NCBI GenBank assembly: GCA_029945445.1
Contig: JAQSCO010000006.1
Span: forward strand, 1 to 62,354
Direction of reading: 5' to 3'
DNA length: 62,354 bases
Origin: Lacunisphaera sp.
GTDB lineage: Bacteria > Verrucomicrobiota > Verrucomicrobiia > Opitutales > Opitutaceae
Part shown: positions 23,452-32,275 of the stretch, piece after piece
How positions within the stretch are numbered: the stretch's first letter is position 1
Layout: the number at the start of each line of letters is the position of its first letter
Program-made: the position numbers and the translations under genes
The notes under the pieces: generated by a model
Database searches by the model: none
What the model saw: only the letters and a program-made list of their open reading frames with translations
Told to the model about the DNA's origin: nothing

Positions 23452-26304
23452 TTACTTTGCCGCAGTTGCTGGCTCGGTCTTCGCCTCGGGCAGCACGATG
23501 AACTCCGACGCGTGGGCGGGGTCGAGGTAGGTCTTGGCGAGTTCGGTGAGCTCGGCGGCGGTGATGCTTTCGATGTCGCTGTAGCGCGTGCGGCTCCACT
23601 CGAGGCGTTGCGGGAATTCCTGAGCGGAACCCAGCACGGTGCCGAGCCAGTAGCCGTTGGTGCGGGCGTTCTCGCGGAGCGCGGTGAGCATGGGCTGCTT
23701 GGCGCGGACGAGTTCCTCCTCGGTCACGCCGTTGTCCTGCATCGCGGCGGCGACGGTCAGGACGGCGTCGGCGACCGTGCGGGCCTGGTCGGGCGCGACG
23801 GTGGCCTCGGCGACGATGTAGCCGTAGCCGGGATAGGTCTCGCTGAGGTCGGGCGCGGCGGTGGGGCTGTAGGTGCCGCCCATCTCCTCGCGGATCTTCA
23901 CGCGCAGCCGGTCGGAGAAGACATCGGCGAGCAGCCGCACGCGGCGGGCGCGGTGCGCGTCGAGCGAATCGGTCGCGGGCCAGTAGAGTTGCACGAGGCC
24001 CTTGGGAATCTCGGTCGGCACGGTGTATTGCTTCACGATCGGCGCGGCGGGCAGGATGACGCGGCGGGCTTCCTTGTAGGCGGGTTTGTTCGCGCGCTTG
24101 GGCAGGGCGCCGAAGGTCTGCGCGACGGCGGCGATGGTGGCGTCGGGGTCGAGGTCGCCCACGATGGCGATCTCGATCGGGCCCTTGGTGAACTCGGGCG
24201 TGAGCCAGGCCTTCAGTTCCGCGAGCGTGCGCGCGAGCATGACGTCCTTGGCCGGCAGCCCGAAGCGCTCGTCGCCGCTGGCGAGCAGGCGCTCGGCCTC
24301 GAGCTGCAGCGGGCCCTCGGGCGTGTGCTCGAGCCGCGCGTAAAGTTGCTCGGCGCCTTTTTCAACCTGGCGCATGGACTCGGCGCGGTAGCCCGGGTCG
24401 GTGAGGTAGGCGCAGATGACCTGGAGTTGCAGGAGCAGGTCATCGCGGTTGGTGGTGCCGCTGAAGACAAAGGCGTCCTCCCCGGCGCCAAAGCCGAGGC
24501 CGATGGTCCGGCCGGCGAGGATGCGCTGGAGGTCGTCCACGCTGTGCTTGCCGAGCCCGCCGGGAGTGAACGCGACATTCGCCAGGAGGCCGAGGCCCGG
24601 CTGGCGGGGCGGCTGGCTGAGCGTGCCGCCGCCGACGCGCACGGCGACGCGGATGCGGCCCGCCTCGAAGTCGGTGGCCTTGAGGTTGAGGCGCACGCCG
24701 TTCTTGAAACGCAGGAGCGTGGCACCGAGGTCGTCGATCTTCTCGGTCTTGGCAACCTTGCCCGGTTTGCCGAAATCAGTGTAGGCGAACGAGGCGGTCT
24801 CGGTCCTGGCGGGCGGAGTGACGGCGACCCGGCGGCTGGCGGCGTAAGCGGCGGCGATGGCCTGGCCGGCGTGCGGCAGGGAAAGGCTGCCGGTGACGAA
24901 GAGCTTGCGGCCGGGCGCCTCGTTCCAGACGGCGCGCAGCGCGGCGGTGCAGTCGGCGGGCGTTACCTGGGCCAGGGCGGGCGAGTAGAGCGCGAAGTCG
25001 GCGGCGGGGTGCGTCGGCACCGAGCGGTCGAGCAGGTCGTTCGCCACGTCGTCGGCCAGCGCGGCCGAGTGGCGCGTGGCGGCGGCGCGCATCGCCTGCG
25101 CGAGGTTGTTGTGCATCTCGGCGACGGACTCCACCAGCTCGTCGGCCGTGAAGCCGTGCTCGAGGGCGCGGCGCAGCTCCTGCTCGGCGACGCCCAGCGC
25201 GGCCGCCCACTGGTCCGGCTTGCAGTTGAGCTCGAGGGAGGCGTTGCGGAAGAAGTCAAACTGCTCGGTCACGCCGACGAGGCCGCTGAGGAACGGCGCG
25301 CCCTCCGACTTGGCGAGGATGCCGAGGCGGCGGTTGAGCATGCTCAACGCCAGCGTGCGCGGCAGGTATTTCAGGCGGAGCGCGATGTTGTCGGGCTCGA
25401 ACGCGTAGGGCACGACGGACTCGATCGCGACATTGACGCTGCCGGCCTCCGACTCGGGATGCAGGTCGGTCTCGACGGGTTCCATGGCGCGGACGCTGCC
25501 GAGGCGTGGCTCGGGCAGGGCGGGGGCGCGGGCGGCCAGCGGGGCGAAGGCCTCCTGCACCAGCGGCTCGACCTCGGCGGGCGCGATGTCGCCGGCGATG
25601 ACGACGAACATCCGCTCGGGGCGATACCATGCGTCGTAGAATTCCACGAACCGCTCGCGTGGGGCGTGGCGGATGACGTCCTCCTCGCCGATGGGCAGCC
25701 GTTGCGGGAAGCGCGTGTCGGGCACAAGGAATTCCAGCTCGGCGAGGAAGGTGCGCAGGCCGACCGAGTCGCGCGCGCGCTTCTCGCTCAGGATGATGCC
25801 GCGCTCCTTGGTGATCTCGGTCTCGTCGAGCCGGAGCCCGCCCGCGACGTCGGCGAAGAAGGTCAGGCCCTCACGCAGCGTCTGCGACTTGGTGTCGGGC
25901 AGCTCGAGCTGGTAGATGGTGCGGTCGAAATTGGTGGAGGCGTTGGTGTCGCCGCCGAAGTCCAGGCCGAGGCGCTGGAAGAACTCGACGACGCTGGCCG
26001 CCGGGAAGTGCCGGCTGCCGTTGAAGGCCATGTGCTCGAGGAAGTGGGCGATCCCGCGCTGGTTCTCGCTCTCGTAAAGCGAGCCGACCTTCACGGCGAG
26101 GCGCAGGCTCACGCGGCCCTTGGGTTCCTGGTTGTGGACCAGGGCGTAGCGCAGGCCGTTGTCGAGCCGGCCCCACGTGATGGACGGATCGACGGTGAGG
26201 TCGCTGGTCTCGTGCGGGAAGTCGCCGGCGAACGCCAGCAGCGGGGCCAGAACGAGGACGGCGAGCAAGGCCCGCAGGAAACGGGCTTGGCGGAGTTGGG
26301 ACAT
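23452..26304 (-). CDS. secreted M16 family zinc metallopeptidase (pitrilysin/insulinase type)
   Basis: 950 residues. A signal peptide (LRALLAVLVLAPLLAFAG) is followed by the active N-terminal half with HFLEHMAF (H-x-x-E-H zinc motif) and the distal Glu in the helix LDETEITKERGIILSE. Two further M16 domains follow, including the inactive C-terminal partner (KGLVQLYWPATDSLDAHRARRVRLLADVFSDRL, then EEMGGTYSP). It would degrade peptides in the periplasm. The length of about 950 fits the two-domain pitrilysin-like enzymes. It stands alone, preceded by the divergent deoxyhypusine-synthase-like gene. Confidence 0.95.
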   Translation of the reverse strand: MSQLRQARFLRALLAVLVLAPLLAFAGDFPHETSDLTVDPSITWGRLDNGLRYALVHNQEPKGRVSLRLAVKVGSLYESENQRGIAHFLEHMAFNGSRHFPAASVVEFFQRLGLDFGGDTNASTNFDRTIYQLELPDTKSQTLREGLTFFADVAGGLRLDETEITKERGIILSEKRARDSVGLRTFLAELEFLVPDTRFPQRLPIGEEDVIRHAPRERFVEFYDAWYRPERMFVVIAGDIAPAEVEPLVQEAFAPLAARAPALPEPRLGSVRAMEPVETDLHPESEAGSVNVAIESVVPYAFEPDNIALRLKYLPRTLALSMLNRRLGILAKSEGAPFLSGLVGVTEQFDFFRNASLELNCKPDQWAAALGVAEQELRRALEHGFTADELVESVAEMHNNLAQAMRAAATRHSAALADDVANDLLDRSVPTHPAADFALYSPALAQVTPADCTAALRAVWNEAPGRKLFVTGSLSLPHAGQAIAAAYAASRRVAVTPPARTETASFAYTDFGKPGKVAKTEKIDDLGATLLRFKNGVRLNLKATDFEAGRIRVAVRVGGGTLSQPPRQPGLGLLANVAFTPGGLGKHSVDDLQRILAGRTIGLGFGAGEDAFVFSGTTNRDDLLLQLQVICAYLTDPGYRAESMRQVEKGAEQLYARLEHTPEGPLQLEAERLLASGDERFGLPAKDVMLARTLAELKAWLTPEFTKGPIEIAIVGDLDPDATIAAVAQTFGALPKRANKPAYKEARRVILPAAPIVKQYTVPTEIPKGLVQLYWPATDSLDAHRARRVRLLADVFSDRLRVKIREEMGGTYSPTAAPDLSETYPGYGYIVAEATVAPDQARTVADAVLTVAAAMQDNGVTEEELVRAKQPMLTALRENARTNGYWLGTVLGSAQEFPQRLEWSRTRYSDIESITAAELTELAKTYLDPAHASEFIVLPEAKTEPATAAK

Positions 26305-26428
26305 GCGGGGCGAAGTGTTCCAACCCGCGGGCAGACTGCAAGTTTACACCGGCGGGCGGCCGAGCCCGCACCAGCCCCCGCGGCGAGTTTAGTGTGGCCA
26401 AATGCACCGGGCCTTTATCTCTTGGAGG

Positions 26429-27475
26429 ATGCTGAAAGCGAAACCCCAGTCCAAGCCCGAGCTGGCCAATGCCCGTCTGGCCAAGAAGAAAGGCCCGGTC
26501 TCCCAGTTCATTGCGCGTAACTACCGGCATTTCAACGCCGCGGCGCTGCTGGACGCCGCCAAGGGCTACGAGGCCCACCTCGCGGCCGGGGGCAAGATGC
26601 TCGTCACGCTCGCCGGCGCCATGTCCACCGCCGAGCTGGGCATTTCGCTGGCCGAGATGATCCGCCGGAACAAGGTCCATGCCATCGTCTGCACCGGCGC
26701 GAACCTGGAGGAGGACGTCTTCAACCTGGTGGCGCACGACTACTACGAGCGTGTGCCGCACTACCGCCACCTGACCGCGGCCGACGAGCAGGAATTGCTG
26801 GAGCGGCACATGAACCGCGTGACCGACACCTGCATCCCCGAGATGGAGGCCATGCGCCGCATCGAGAAGGTCGTCCTCGCCGAGTGGGTGAGCGCCGATC
26901 GCGCCGGCGAGCGCTATTTCCCGCACGAGTTCTTCTACAAGATCCTCCGCAGCGGCAAACTCAAGAAGAGCTACCAGATCGACCCGAAGAACTCGTGGCT
27001 GCTGGCGGCCTGCGAGAAGAACCTGCCGATCATCGTCCCCGGCTGGGAGGACGCCACGCTGGGCAACATGTATGCCGCGGCGGTCATCCGCGGCGACGTA
27101 AAGAACGTCCACACCGTCCGCACCGGCATCGAATACATGACGTGGCTCGCGCACTACTACACGAAGACGGCGAAGCGGCTGCGGAACGGCGAGGGGTCCC
27201 TCGGGTTCTTCCAGATCGGCGGCGGCATCGCGGGTGATTTCCCGATCTGCGTCGTGCCGATGCTGCACCAGGACCTCGAGCTTACGAGCGTGCCGCTCTG
27301 GGGTTACTTCGCGCAGATCAGCGACTCGACCACGAGCTACGGCAGCTATTCCGGCGCGGTGCCCAACGAGAAAATCACCTGGGGCAAGCTCGGCGAGAAG
27401 ACGCCGAAGTTCATCATCGAGAGCGACGCCACGATCTGTGCGCCGCTGATCTTCGCGTGGGTCCTTGGACAATAA
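26429..27475 (+). CDS. deoxyhypusine synthase-like protein
   Basis: 348 residues of the deoxyhypusine synthase fold, an NAD-dependent aminopropyl (aminobutyl) transfer family. The active-site lysine block reads NEKITWGKLGEKTPKFIIES, close to the eukaryotic EAVSWGKI region, and the NAD-site sequences GAMSTAELGISLAEMI and CTGANLEED are present. Bacteria lack eIF5A, so a polyamine such as homospermidine, or another protein, may be the acceptor. ATG at 26429 is preceded by GGAGG with no spacer, so ATG at 26402 is an alternative start. It is divergent from the M16 gene. Confidence 0.88.
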   Translation: MLKAKPQSKPELANARLAKKKGPVSQFIARNYRHFNAAALLDAAKGYEAHLAAGGKMLVTLAGAMSTAELGISLAEMIRRNKVHAIVCTGANLEEDVFNLVAHDYYERVPHYRHLTAADEQELLERHMNRVTDTCIPEMEAMRRIEKVVLAEWVSADRAGERYFPHEFFYKILRSGKLKKSYQIDPKNSWLLAACEKNLPIIVPGWEDATLGNMYAAAVIRGDVKNVHTVRTGIEYMTWLAHYYTKTAKRLRNGEGSLGFFQIGGGIAGDFPICVVPMLHQDLELTSVPLWGYFAQISDSTTSYGSYSGAVPNEKITWGKLGEKTPKFIIESDATICAPLIFAWVLGQ

Positions 27476-27485
27476 GCCCGGATTT

Positions 27486-27554
27486 TCACCACGAAGGCAC
27501 GAAGCACCCGAAGATGGATTGGAAAACTTCGTGACCTTCGTGCCTTCGTGGTGA
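27486..27554. repeat. long inverted repeat between the deoxyhypusine-synthase-like gene and waaA
   Basis: Arms 27486-27504 and 27536-27554 are perfect 19-base reverse complements (TCACCACGAAGGCACGAAG). Within the arms CACGAAG is repeated. No U-tract follows. It probably forms a stable mRNA hairpin between two co-oriented genes. Confidence 0.85.
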
Positions 27555-27576
27555 TTTACCAGAGCTCTTTACTCCT

Positions 27577-28866
27577 GTGATCTGGATTTATCGAATCCTC
27601 TTCCTCCCGCTGCTGCTGCTGCTGACGCCGTATTACCTGTGGCGGATGCGCCGGCGCGGCGGCTACACGGAGAACTTCGGCCACCGGTTTGGCGGCATCG
27701 ATCCGCTGCCGGCCAAGGCCCCCGGTGCCCGGCGCATCTGGCTGCAGGCCGTCAGCGTCGGCGAGATGCTTGCGATTGCGCCGCTGCTCGAGGCGTTCCA
27801 ACGCGAGGGCCACACCGAGGTCTACCTGACCACGACGACCAGCACCGGCTACAAGCTGGCGAAGGAAAAATACGCCGCGCTCACGATTGGCCTCGGTTAC
27901 TTTCCGCTGGATTTCTGGGCCTTCAGCCGGCGCGCGTGGCGGAAGGTGGCGCCCGATCTCTGCATCCTGATGGAGGGCGAGCGCTGGCCCGAACACGTCC
28001 ACCAGGCTCAATCGCGCGGCGTGCCGGTCATCTGCGTCAATGCCCGGCTGTCCGACCGCAGCTTCAAACGCTCGCTGCGCTTCCGCCCCTTTATCCAGCC
28101 GTTGTCCCGGGGCTTCACGCAGGTGCTGTGCTCGTCGAAGCGCGACGAGCAGCGCTTCAAGGCGCTGGGTTTCCGGCCCGAGCGGCTGCAGACCACCGGG
28201 AACATCAAGCTCGACGTGAACATTCCTCTGTTGGCCGACGCCGAGCAGACGGCGCTGCGTCGCGAGCTTGGGCTCGGCGCGGGCCTCGTGCTGCTCGGTT
28301 CCTCGACGTGGGCCGGCGAGGAAGTGGCCTTGCTCACCGCGCTCAAGTCGGCGCGCGAGCGCGGCCTGACGGTCTCGCTGCTGCTGGTGCCGCGCCATGC
28401 CGAGCGCCGGGAGGAACTGCGCAGTCTGCTGGAAAAGTCGGGCCTGACCTTTCACTTCCGGTCGGCCGGCCCGGCGCCGGGCCCGGTCGACGTGGCCGTG
28501 GGCGACACGACGGGCGAGCTGCGGAAGTTCACGCAGCTGGCCGACCTGGTCTTCACGGGCAAGAGCCTCGCGCCGCACGAGGGCGGTCAGACGCCGGTTG
28601 AGGCGGCCGTGCTGGGCAAGCCCGTCCTGCACGGGCCGCGCATGACGAATTTCCGCGAGATCATCCGTACACTCACCGAGGCCGGCGCCGTCCGCAAGGT
28701 GGAGACGCACAGCGAGCTGATCACCGCGGCGGTGGAGTTGCTGCAGGACGCGGCGCAGCGTGAGAAACTGTCGGCCGCCGCGCGCGAGTGGACCGCCGTG
28801 AACCGCGGGGCGACCGACCGCACGCTGGCGGTCATCAGGACACAGCTAGTGACGCGGCGTTTGTAA
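27577..28866 (+). CDS. waaA: 3-deoxy-D-manno-octulosonic acid (Kdo) transferase
   Basis: 429 residues. An N-terminal membrane anchor (IYRILFLPLLLLLTPYYLW) precedes the WaaA glycosyltransferase fold: GGYTENFGHRFG (acceptor Glu), QAVSVGEMLAIAPLLEAF, MEGERWPEHV and NARLSDRSFKR. The C-terminal donor-site block reads GKSLAPHEGGQTPVEAAVLGKPVLHGPRMTNF. It adds Kdo to lipid A precursors at the cytoplasmic face, which shows that the organism makes LPS. Start GTG at 27577. Its stop codon lies within a 19-base palindrome shared with the convergent glycosyltransferase. Confidence 0.94.
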   Translation: MIWIYRILFLPLLLLLTPYYLWRMRRRGGYTENFGHRFGGIDPLPAKAPGARRIWLQAVSVGEMLAIAPLLEAFQREGHTEVYLTTTTSTGYKLAKEKYAALTIGLGYFPLDFWAFSRRAWRKVAPDLCILMEGERWPEHVHQAQSRGVPVICVNARLSDRSFKRSLRFRPFIQPLSRGFTQVLCSSKRDEQRFKALGFRPERLQTTGNIKLDVNIPLLADAEQTALRRELGLGAGLVLLGSSTWAGEEVALLTALKSARERGLTVSLLLVPRHAERREELRSLLEKSGLTFHFRSAGPAPGPVDVAVGDTTGELRKFTQLADLVFTGKSLAPHEGGQTPVEAAVLGKPVLHGPRMTNFREIIRTLTEAGAVRKVETHSELITAAVELLQDAAQREKLSAAAREWTAVNRGATDRTLAVIRTQLVTRRL

Positions 28867-28880
28867 CGTATTACGTTACA
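28862..28880. repeat. 19-bp AT-centred palindrome spanning two convergent stop codons
   Basis: TGTAACGTA-T-TACGTTACA, followed by AAGG. The left arm supplies the waaA stop (TAA at 28864-28866) and the centre supplies the stop of the minus-strand glycosyltransferase (28871-28873). The same 19 bases plus AAGG occur inside miaA at 49602-49624. Confidence 0.9.
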
Positions 28881-30061
28881 AAGGTGATTTCTGGAGACGC
28901 GGCGACCTCGCCGCGTTCGGACGACGACGGCGGGATCGCCGTCGCGCCGAGGAAGGATTCGCGCTGCGCCAGCACGGTGGCGGCGATGGTGCGCGCGGCG
29001 TCGGGTTTCGCGAGGTTGCGGAGGTTCGTGCGCCAGTGGCGCCACAGCTTGGCGTCATCGGCGAAGAGGCGGTGCAGCGTGGCGACGATTTCCCCGGGCG
29101 TCTCGGCGAGGGCGCCGGCGTCGTGGCGGCGGATCAGTTCATAGTTACCCTCCTCCTGGCCGGGCACGATCTGGCTGACGACCAGCGGGCAGAGCGCGTT
29201 GATGGATTCCTGCGTGGTGGCGCCACCCGCCTTGCTGACCGCGACGTGGTGCGTCATGAGCAGCTGGGGGATGCGGTCGGTCCAGCCGAGGATGTCGGCT
29301 GTCGCGGGCGCACCGTCGGCGAGGGCGATCAGTTCGCGGCGCAGGCTGTCATCGCGGCCGGCGGTGATGGTCAGGTGCCAGCCGGGATTGCGCAGCAGGG
29401 CGCGGGTGATCGCGAGGGCGCTCGTGCGGCCCGTGTTGATCATGAACAGCACGCGGCGGGGTTGTGCCGGGCTGGCGGGCTCGGGCGGGACGAGCCCCGG
29501 CGGCCGGTCGGCAAAGGCGAGTGCGACGGGGAAGCCGCTGACGTGCACCTTGTCCGCGGCCACGCCTTGCTCGCGGAGGAAGGCGGCCGAATCGGGATCG
29601 GTCACGAACCAGCCGGCGGAGCCGGCGCGATACCAGAGCGAGTTGATGGTGAGGGCGTCGGTGATGACTGTGTAGTGCGGGCAGAATTGGTGCCCCTCGT
29701 GCTGGAGCTGGTTGAGCAGCCAAGCATAGACCGGATAGGTGGAGACCAGCGCGACCGGCTGCTTTTCCGCAATGATGCGACCGAGGAGCCGGCGGTGGCT
29801 GGCGAGCAGACGGAAGAAGCCCGGCGCGCGCGGCGACTCGTCGAGCCAGCGGTAGAGCCGGCTCCAGAGCTTCGGCGCGGTGTTGATCAGCCGGAGGTAG
29901 CCGTGGCGCGAAATCTGGTTGAGCCGTGGGGCGCGCAGCGCGAACAAGTCGACGAGTTCGGCGTCGATGCCCGGCTGCTCGTTGAAGGCGGCCTGCAGGG
30001 CGCGGGCGGCGCTGTTGTGGCCTTCGCCGTAGCCGGCGGTGAGAATGAGGACCTTGGCCAT
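28871..30061 (-). CDS. monogalactosyldiacylglycerol synthase/MurG-type glycosyltransferase
   Basis: 396 residues. It starts MAKVLILTAGYGEGHNSAARALQ, the MGDG-synthase N-terminal signature, and ends with the GT-B donor block VSKAGGATTQESINALCPLVVSQIVPGQEEGNYELI. These enzymes add a sugar from UDP-sugar to diacylglycerol. It is 3 bases after a phosphoesterase gene and follows a GT4 gene, so all three are probably translated from one mRNA. The last residues (TFVT) derive from the shared palindrome. The sugar donor and lipid acceptor are inferred only by family. Confidence 0.9.
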   Translation of the reverse strand: MAKVLILTAGYGEGHNSAARALQAAFNEQPGIDAELVDLFALRAPRLNQISRHGYLRLINTAPKLWSRLYRWLDESPRAPGFFRLLASHRRLLGRIIAEKQPVALVSTYPVYAWLLNQLQHEGHQFCPHYTVITDALTINSLWYRAGSAGWFVTDPDSAAFLREQGVAADKVHVSGFPVALAFADRPPGLVPPEPASPAQPRRVLFMINTGRTSALAITRALLRNPGWHLTITAGRDDSLRRELIALADGAPATADILGWTDRIPQLLMTHHVAVSKAGGATTQESINALCPLVVSQIVPGQEEGNYELIRRHDAGALAETPGEIVATLHRLFADDAKLWRHWRTNLRNLAKPDAARTIAATVLAQRESFLGATAIPPSSSERGEVAASPEITFVT

Positions 30062-30064
30062 GGC

Positions 30065-30880
30065 TCAGGCGAGGACGGGCAGTTGCAGCGGCTCTTCCAT
30101 CTCCTCGGTGACCGGGGCCGCCGGCGCGAACTGCGCGGTGAACTGCTTGTAGGTGATGAGCTCGAAGCGGCCGTCGTGATGCTCGATGATGGCGGTGAGC
30201 GACTCGACCCAGTCGCCGGAGTTCAGGTAGTGGATCTCGCCGATCATCTTGTCGGCCGGCGTGTGGATGTGGCCGCAGATGACGCCCACGCAGCCGCGGT
30301 CACGGGCGAGGCCGGCGACCTGGTCCTCGAACTTGCCGACGAAGCTGACCGCCTGCTTGACGCGGGCCTTGATGGCCTGGCTGAGCGAGAAGTATTCCTT
30401 GCCGCGCAGGCGGCGGAACCAGTTGTAGCCGCGGTTGAGGCGGAGGAGCAGGTTGTAGCCGAGGTCTCCAAGGTGCGCGAGGACCACCATGTTCTTCACG
30501 ACGCCGTCGAACACGTCGCCGTGCAGCACGAGGTAGCGGCCGCGCGCGGTCTCGAGGATGTGGTCCTCGACGAGCGAGAGGTGCTCGAACTGCATGGGCA
30601 GCAGGCGGCCGATGAAGTCGTCGTGGTTGCCGCGCAGGTAGACGACCTCGGTGTCGCGCTTCTGGATCATGGTGAGCACGCGGCGGACGAACTTGGTGTG
30701 GGCCTTGGTCCACGGATCGCCGCGGCGCAGGCGCCAGCCGTCGATGATGTCGCCGTTGAGGATGAGCCGGTCGCAGCGGACGTGCTTGAGGAAGTGCGTG
30801 ACTTCCTCGGCCTTGCTGTGCGGCGTGCCGAGGTGGATGTCGGACAGGATGACCGAACGGACCTTGAGGGTGGGCTTCAT
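30065..30880 (-). CDS. LpxH-like metallophosphoesterase (UDP-2,3-diacylglucosamine diphosphatase family)
   Basis: 271 residues with all calcineurin-like metal motifs: SDIHLG (Asp14, His16), NGDIIDGW, RGNHDDF, LHGDVFD and CGHIHTP. The middle segment NRGYNWFRRLRGKEYFSLSQ, then IKARVKQAVSFVGKFE, is typical of the long LpxH-like branch rather than true LpxH. It overlaps the upstream GT4 gene by four bases (ATGA) and sits 3 bases before the MGDG-type gene, so it should act on a lipid-linked or nucleotide-lipid intermediate in that pathway. The true LpxH substrate is possible but not proven. Confidence 0.9.
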   Translation of the reverse strand: MKPTLKVRSVILSDIHLGTPHSKAEEVTHFLKHVRCDRLILNGDIIDGWRLRRGDPWTKAHTKFVRRVLTMIQKRDTEVVYLRGNHDDFIGRLLPMQFEHLSLVEDHILETARGRYLVLHGDVFDGVVKNMVVLAHLGDLGYNLLLRLNRGYNWFRRLRGKEYFSLSQAIKARVKQAVSFVGKFEDQVAGLARDRGCVGVICGHIHTPADKMIGEIHYLNSGDWVESLTAIIEHHDGRFELITYKQFTAQFAPAAPVTEEMEEPLQLPVLA

Positions 30881-32085
30881 GGTAGGGCGGGGGCGGGCAT
30901 TTTTTTATTTTCGATTTTTGATTCCCGATTCACCGGGGGGCCGGAGTCCCCGGCGAGGGCTTCGTGCAAATCCTGGTCGAACTGGCCGACCACGGCGTCC
31001 CAGGAGCGGGCGCGGACCATGTCGGGGGCGCGGGCGCGCAAACGGGCGACCAGCGCAGGTTCGGTGGCGAGGCGGACGGCGGCGGCGAGGAAGGCGGTCT
31101 CGTCATCCGCGGGCACGAGCAGGCCGTTCTCCCCGTGGCGCACGAGTTCGTGGGCGGCGGCATAATCGTAGCCCGCGAACGCGAGGCCGCTGGCCAGCGC
31201 CTCGGCGGCGACGTTGCCGTAGGTTTCGGTCAGGCTGGCGTGCAGGTAGATGTCGCCTGAAGCGTAGTGGCGGGCGAGGGTGTCGCGATCCACGAAGCCG
31301 GTGAAATGGACGTGCGGGTTTTTCGCCTGCAGCGTGGCGCGTAGCGGGCCGTCGCCGACGACGATGAAGCGGCAGCGCGGGTTCGCCCCGCGCATGGCGG
31401 CGAAGGCGCGGAAGAGCAGGCCGTAATTCTTTTCGCGGGCGAGCCGGCCGGTGTGGACGACGACGGGATCATCCGCCGTGACGCCCCAGACCTGGCGCTG
31501 GTCCGGGCGGCGCTGGGCGGCGGAGAAGAGCTCCGTGCTCACGCCGCGCGAGAGCACGCGAAGGTTGCGGTAGCCGTCGGCCGCGAGCTGGTCGCACAAC
31601 TCGCGCGTCGGGGCGAAAGTGCGCCGGGTGCGGTTGTGAAAATAGCGGAGCCACTTGGCGGTGAGGGTGAACAGCCAGCTGAAGCGGTAGTCGTGCGTGT
31701 AGTGGTGGAAGTTGGTGTGGAAACTCGACGTGACCGGCAGGCCGAGGGTGTGCGCGGTGTTCAGCGCCGAGTAACCCAGCGGGCCCTCGGTCGCGATGTG
31801 CACGAGATCCGGACGGTTTTTCTGCCAGAGCCGGCGCAGCCGGCCGCCGGCCGGCAGGCCAAAGCGGAGCAGGGGATAACCGGGGATGGGCAGGCCGGGC
31901 AGCAGGTGCTGGCTGATCGGGCCGCTGACTTGGAGGACGGGGGCGCTTTTCTCGGCGCGTTGCCGCGGGCGGATGATGGTGACCTGGTGGCCGCGGCGCA
32001 CGAGGCCGTGCACAATGTGACCCAGCGTCATGGCGACGCCGTTGATTTCGGGCGAGTAGGTTTCGGTTACAAGGACAAGGTGCAA
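30877..32085 (-). CDS. GT4 family glycosyltransferase (alpha-mannosyl/SqdX-like)
   Basis: 402 residues. N-terminal VLVTETYSPEINGVAMTLGHIVHGLVRRGHQVTIIRP and the nucleotide-sugar block FTGFVDRDTLARHYASGDIYL, then ETYGNVAAEALASGLAFAGYD with the EX7E glutamates, place it among GT4 retaining transferases. SqdX and GDP-mannose-dependent transferases look alike here. Start TTG at 32085. It is the first gene of the coupled GT4-phosphoesterase-MGDG-type cassette. The last residues RESKIENKK come from an A-rich heptad repeat (30899-30932) running through the 3' end, so the conserved protein ends about 12 residues earlier. Confidence 0.9.
   Translation of the reverse strand: MHLVLVTETYSPEINGVAMTLGHIVHGLVRRGHQVTIIRPRQRAEKSAPVLQVSGPISQHLLPGLPIPGYPLLRFGLPAGGRLRRLWQKNRPDLVHIATEGPLGYSALNTAHTLGLPVTSSFHTNFHHYTHDYRFSWLFTLTAKWLRYFHNRTRRTFAPTRELCDQLAADGYRNLRVLSRGVSTELFSAAQRRPDQRQVWGVTADDPVVVHTGRLAREKNYGLLFRAFAAMRGANPRCRFIVVGDGPLRATLQAKNPHVHFTGFVDRDTLARHYASGDIYLHASLTETYGNVAAEALASGLAFAGYDYAAAHELVRHGENGLLVPADDETAFLAAAVRLATEPALVARLRARAPDMVRARSWDAVVGQFDQDLHEALAGDSGPPVNRESKIENKKMPAPALP
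30899..30932 (-). repeat. A-rich heptad repeat forming the 3' end of the GT4 gene
   Basis: On the minus strand the units GAATCGG, GAATCAA, AAATCGA, AAATAAA repeat with a 7-base period. They encode NRESKIENKK at the protein C-terminus. Such a repeat would be expected in an intergenic leader; here the upstream gene reads through it. Confidence 0.8.
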
Positions 32086-32275
32086 TCAGTTTGGCCCGGG
32101 CGGCGGCCACCGGCCAGCCGTCGAGCGCGTCGACAGCCTGCGTGAACCGTGTGAAGAACCCGTGCCGGCGGGGTGACAATCGCGTAAAACACTCCGCTGC
32201 AGCGGCCCGGTAAAAAGGCTAAATTGAGGTTGCGCGGCACGCGCGGAAGTTTTTAACGTCTCGCTTTTATATTTG

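Noticed and set aside
23512..26520. Very long open frame (about 1000 codons) opposite the M16 peptidase
   Set aside because: It is antisense to a gene with clear family motifs, and its composition (Gly/Ala/Arg/Val-rich, no domain) is the usual shadow in GC-rich DNA.
32086..32275. Possible PhoB box in front of the GT4 cassette (TTCAC repeats on the minus strand)
   Set aside because: The TTCAC units are spaced nine bases, not eleven, and lack the GTAAC/GTCAC core seen upstream of the porin and pstC.
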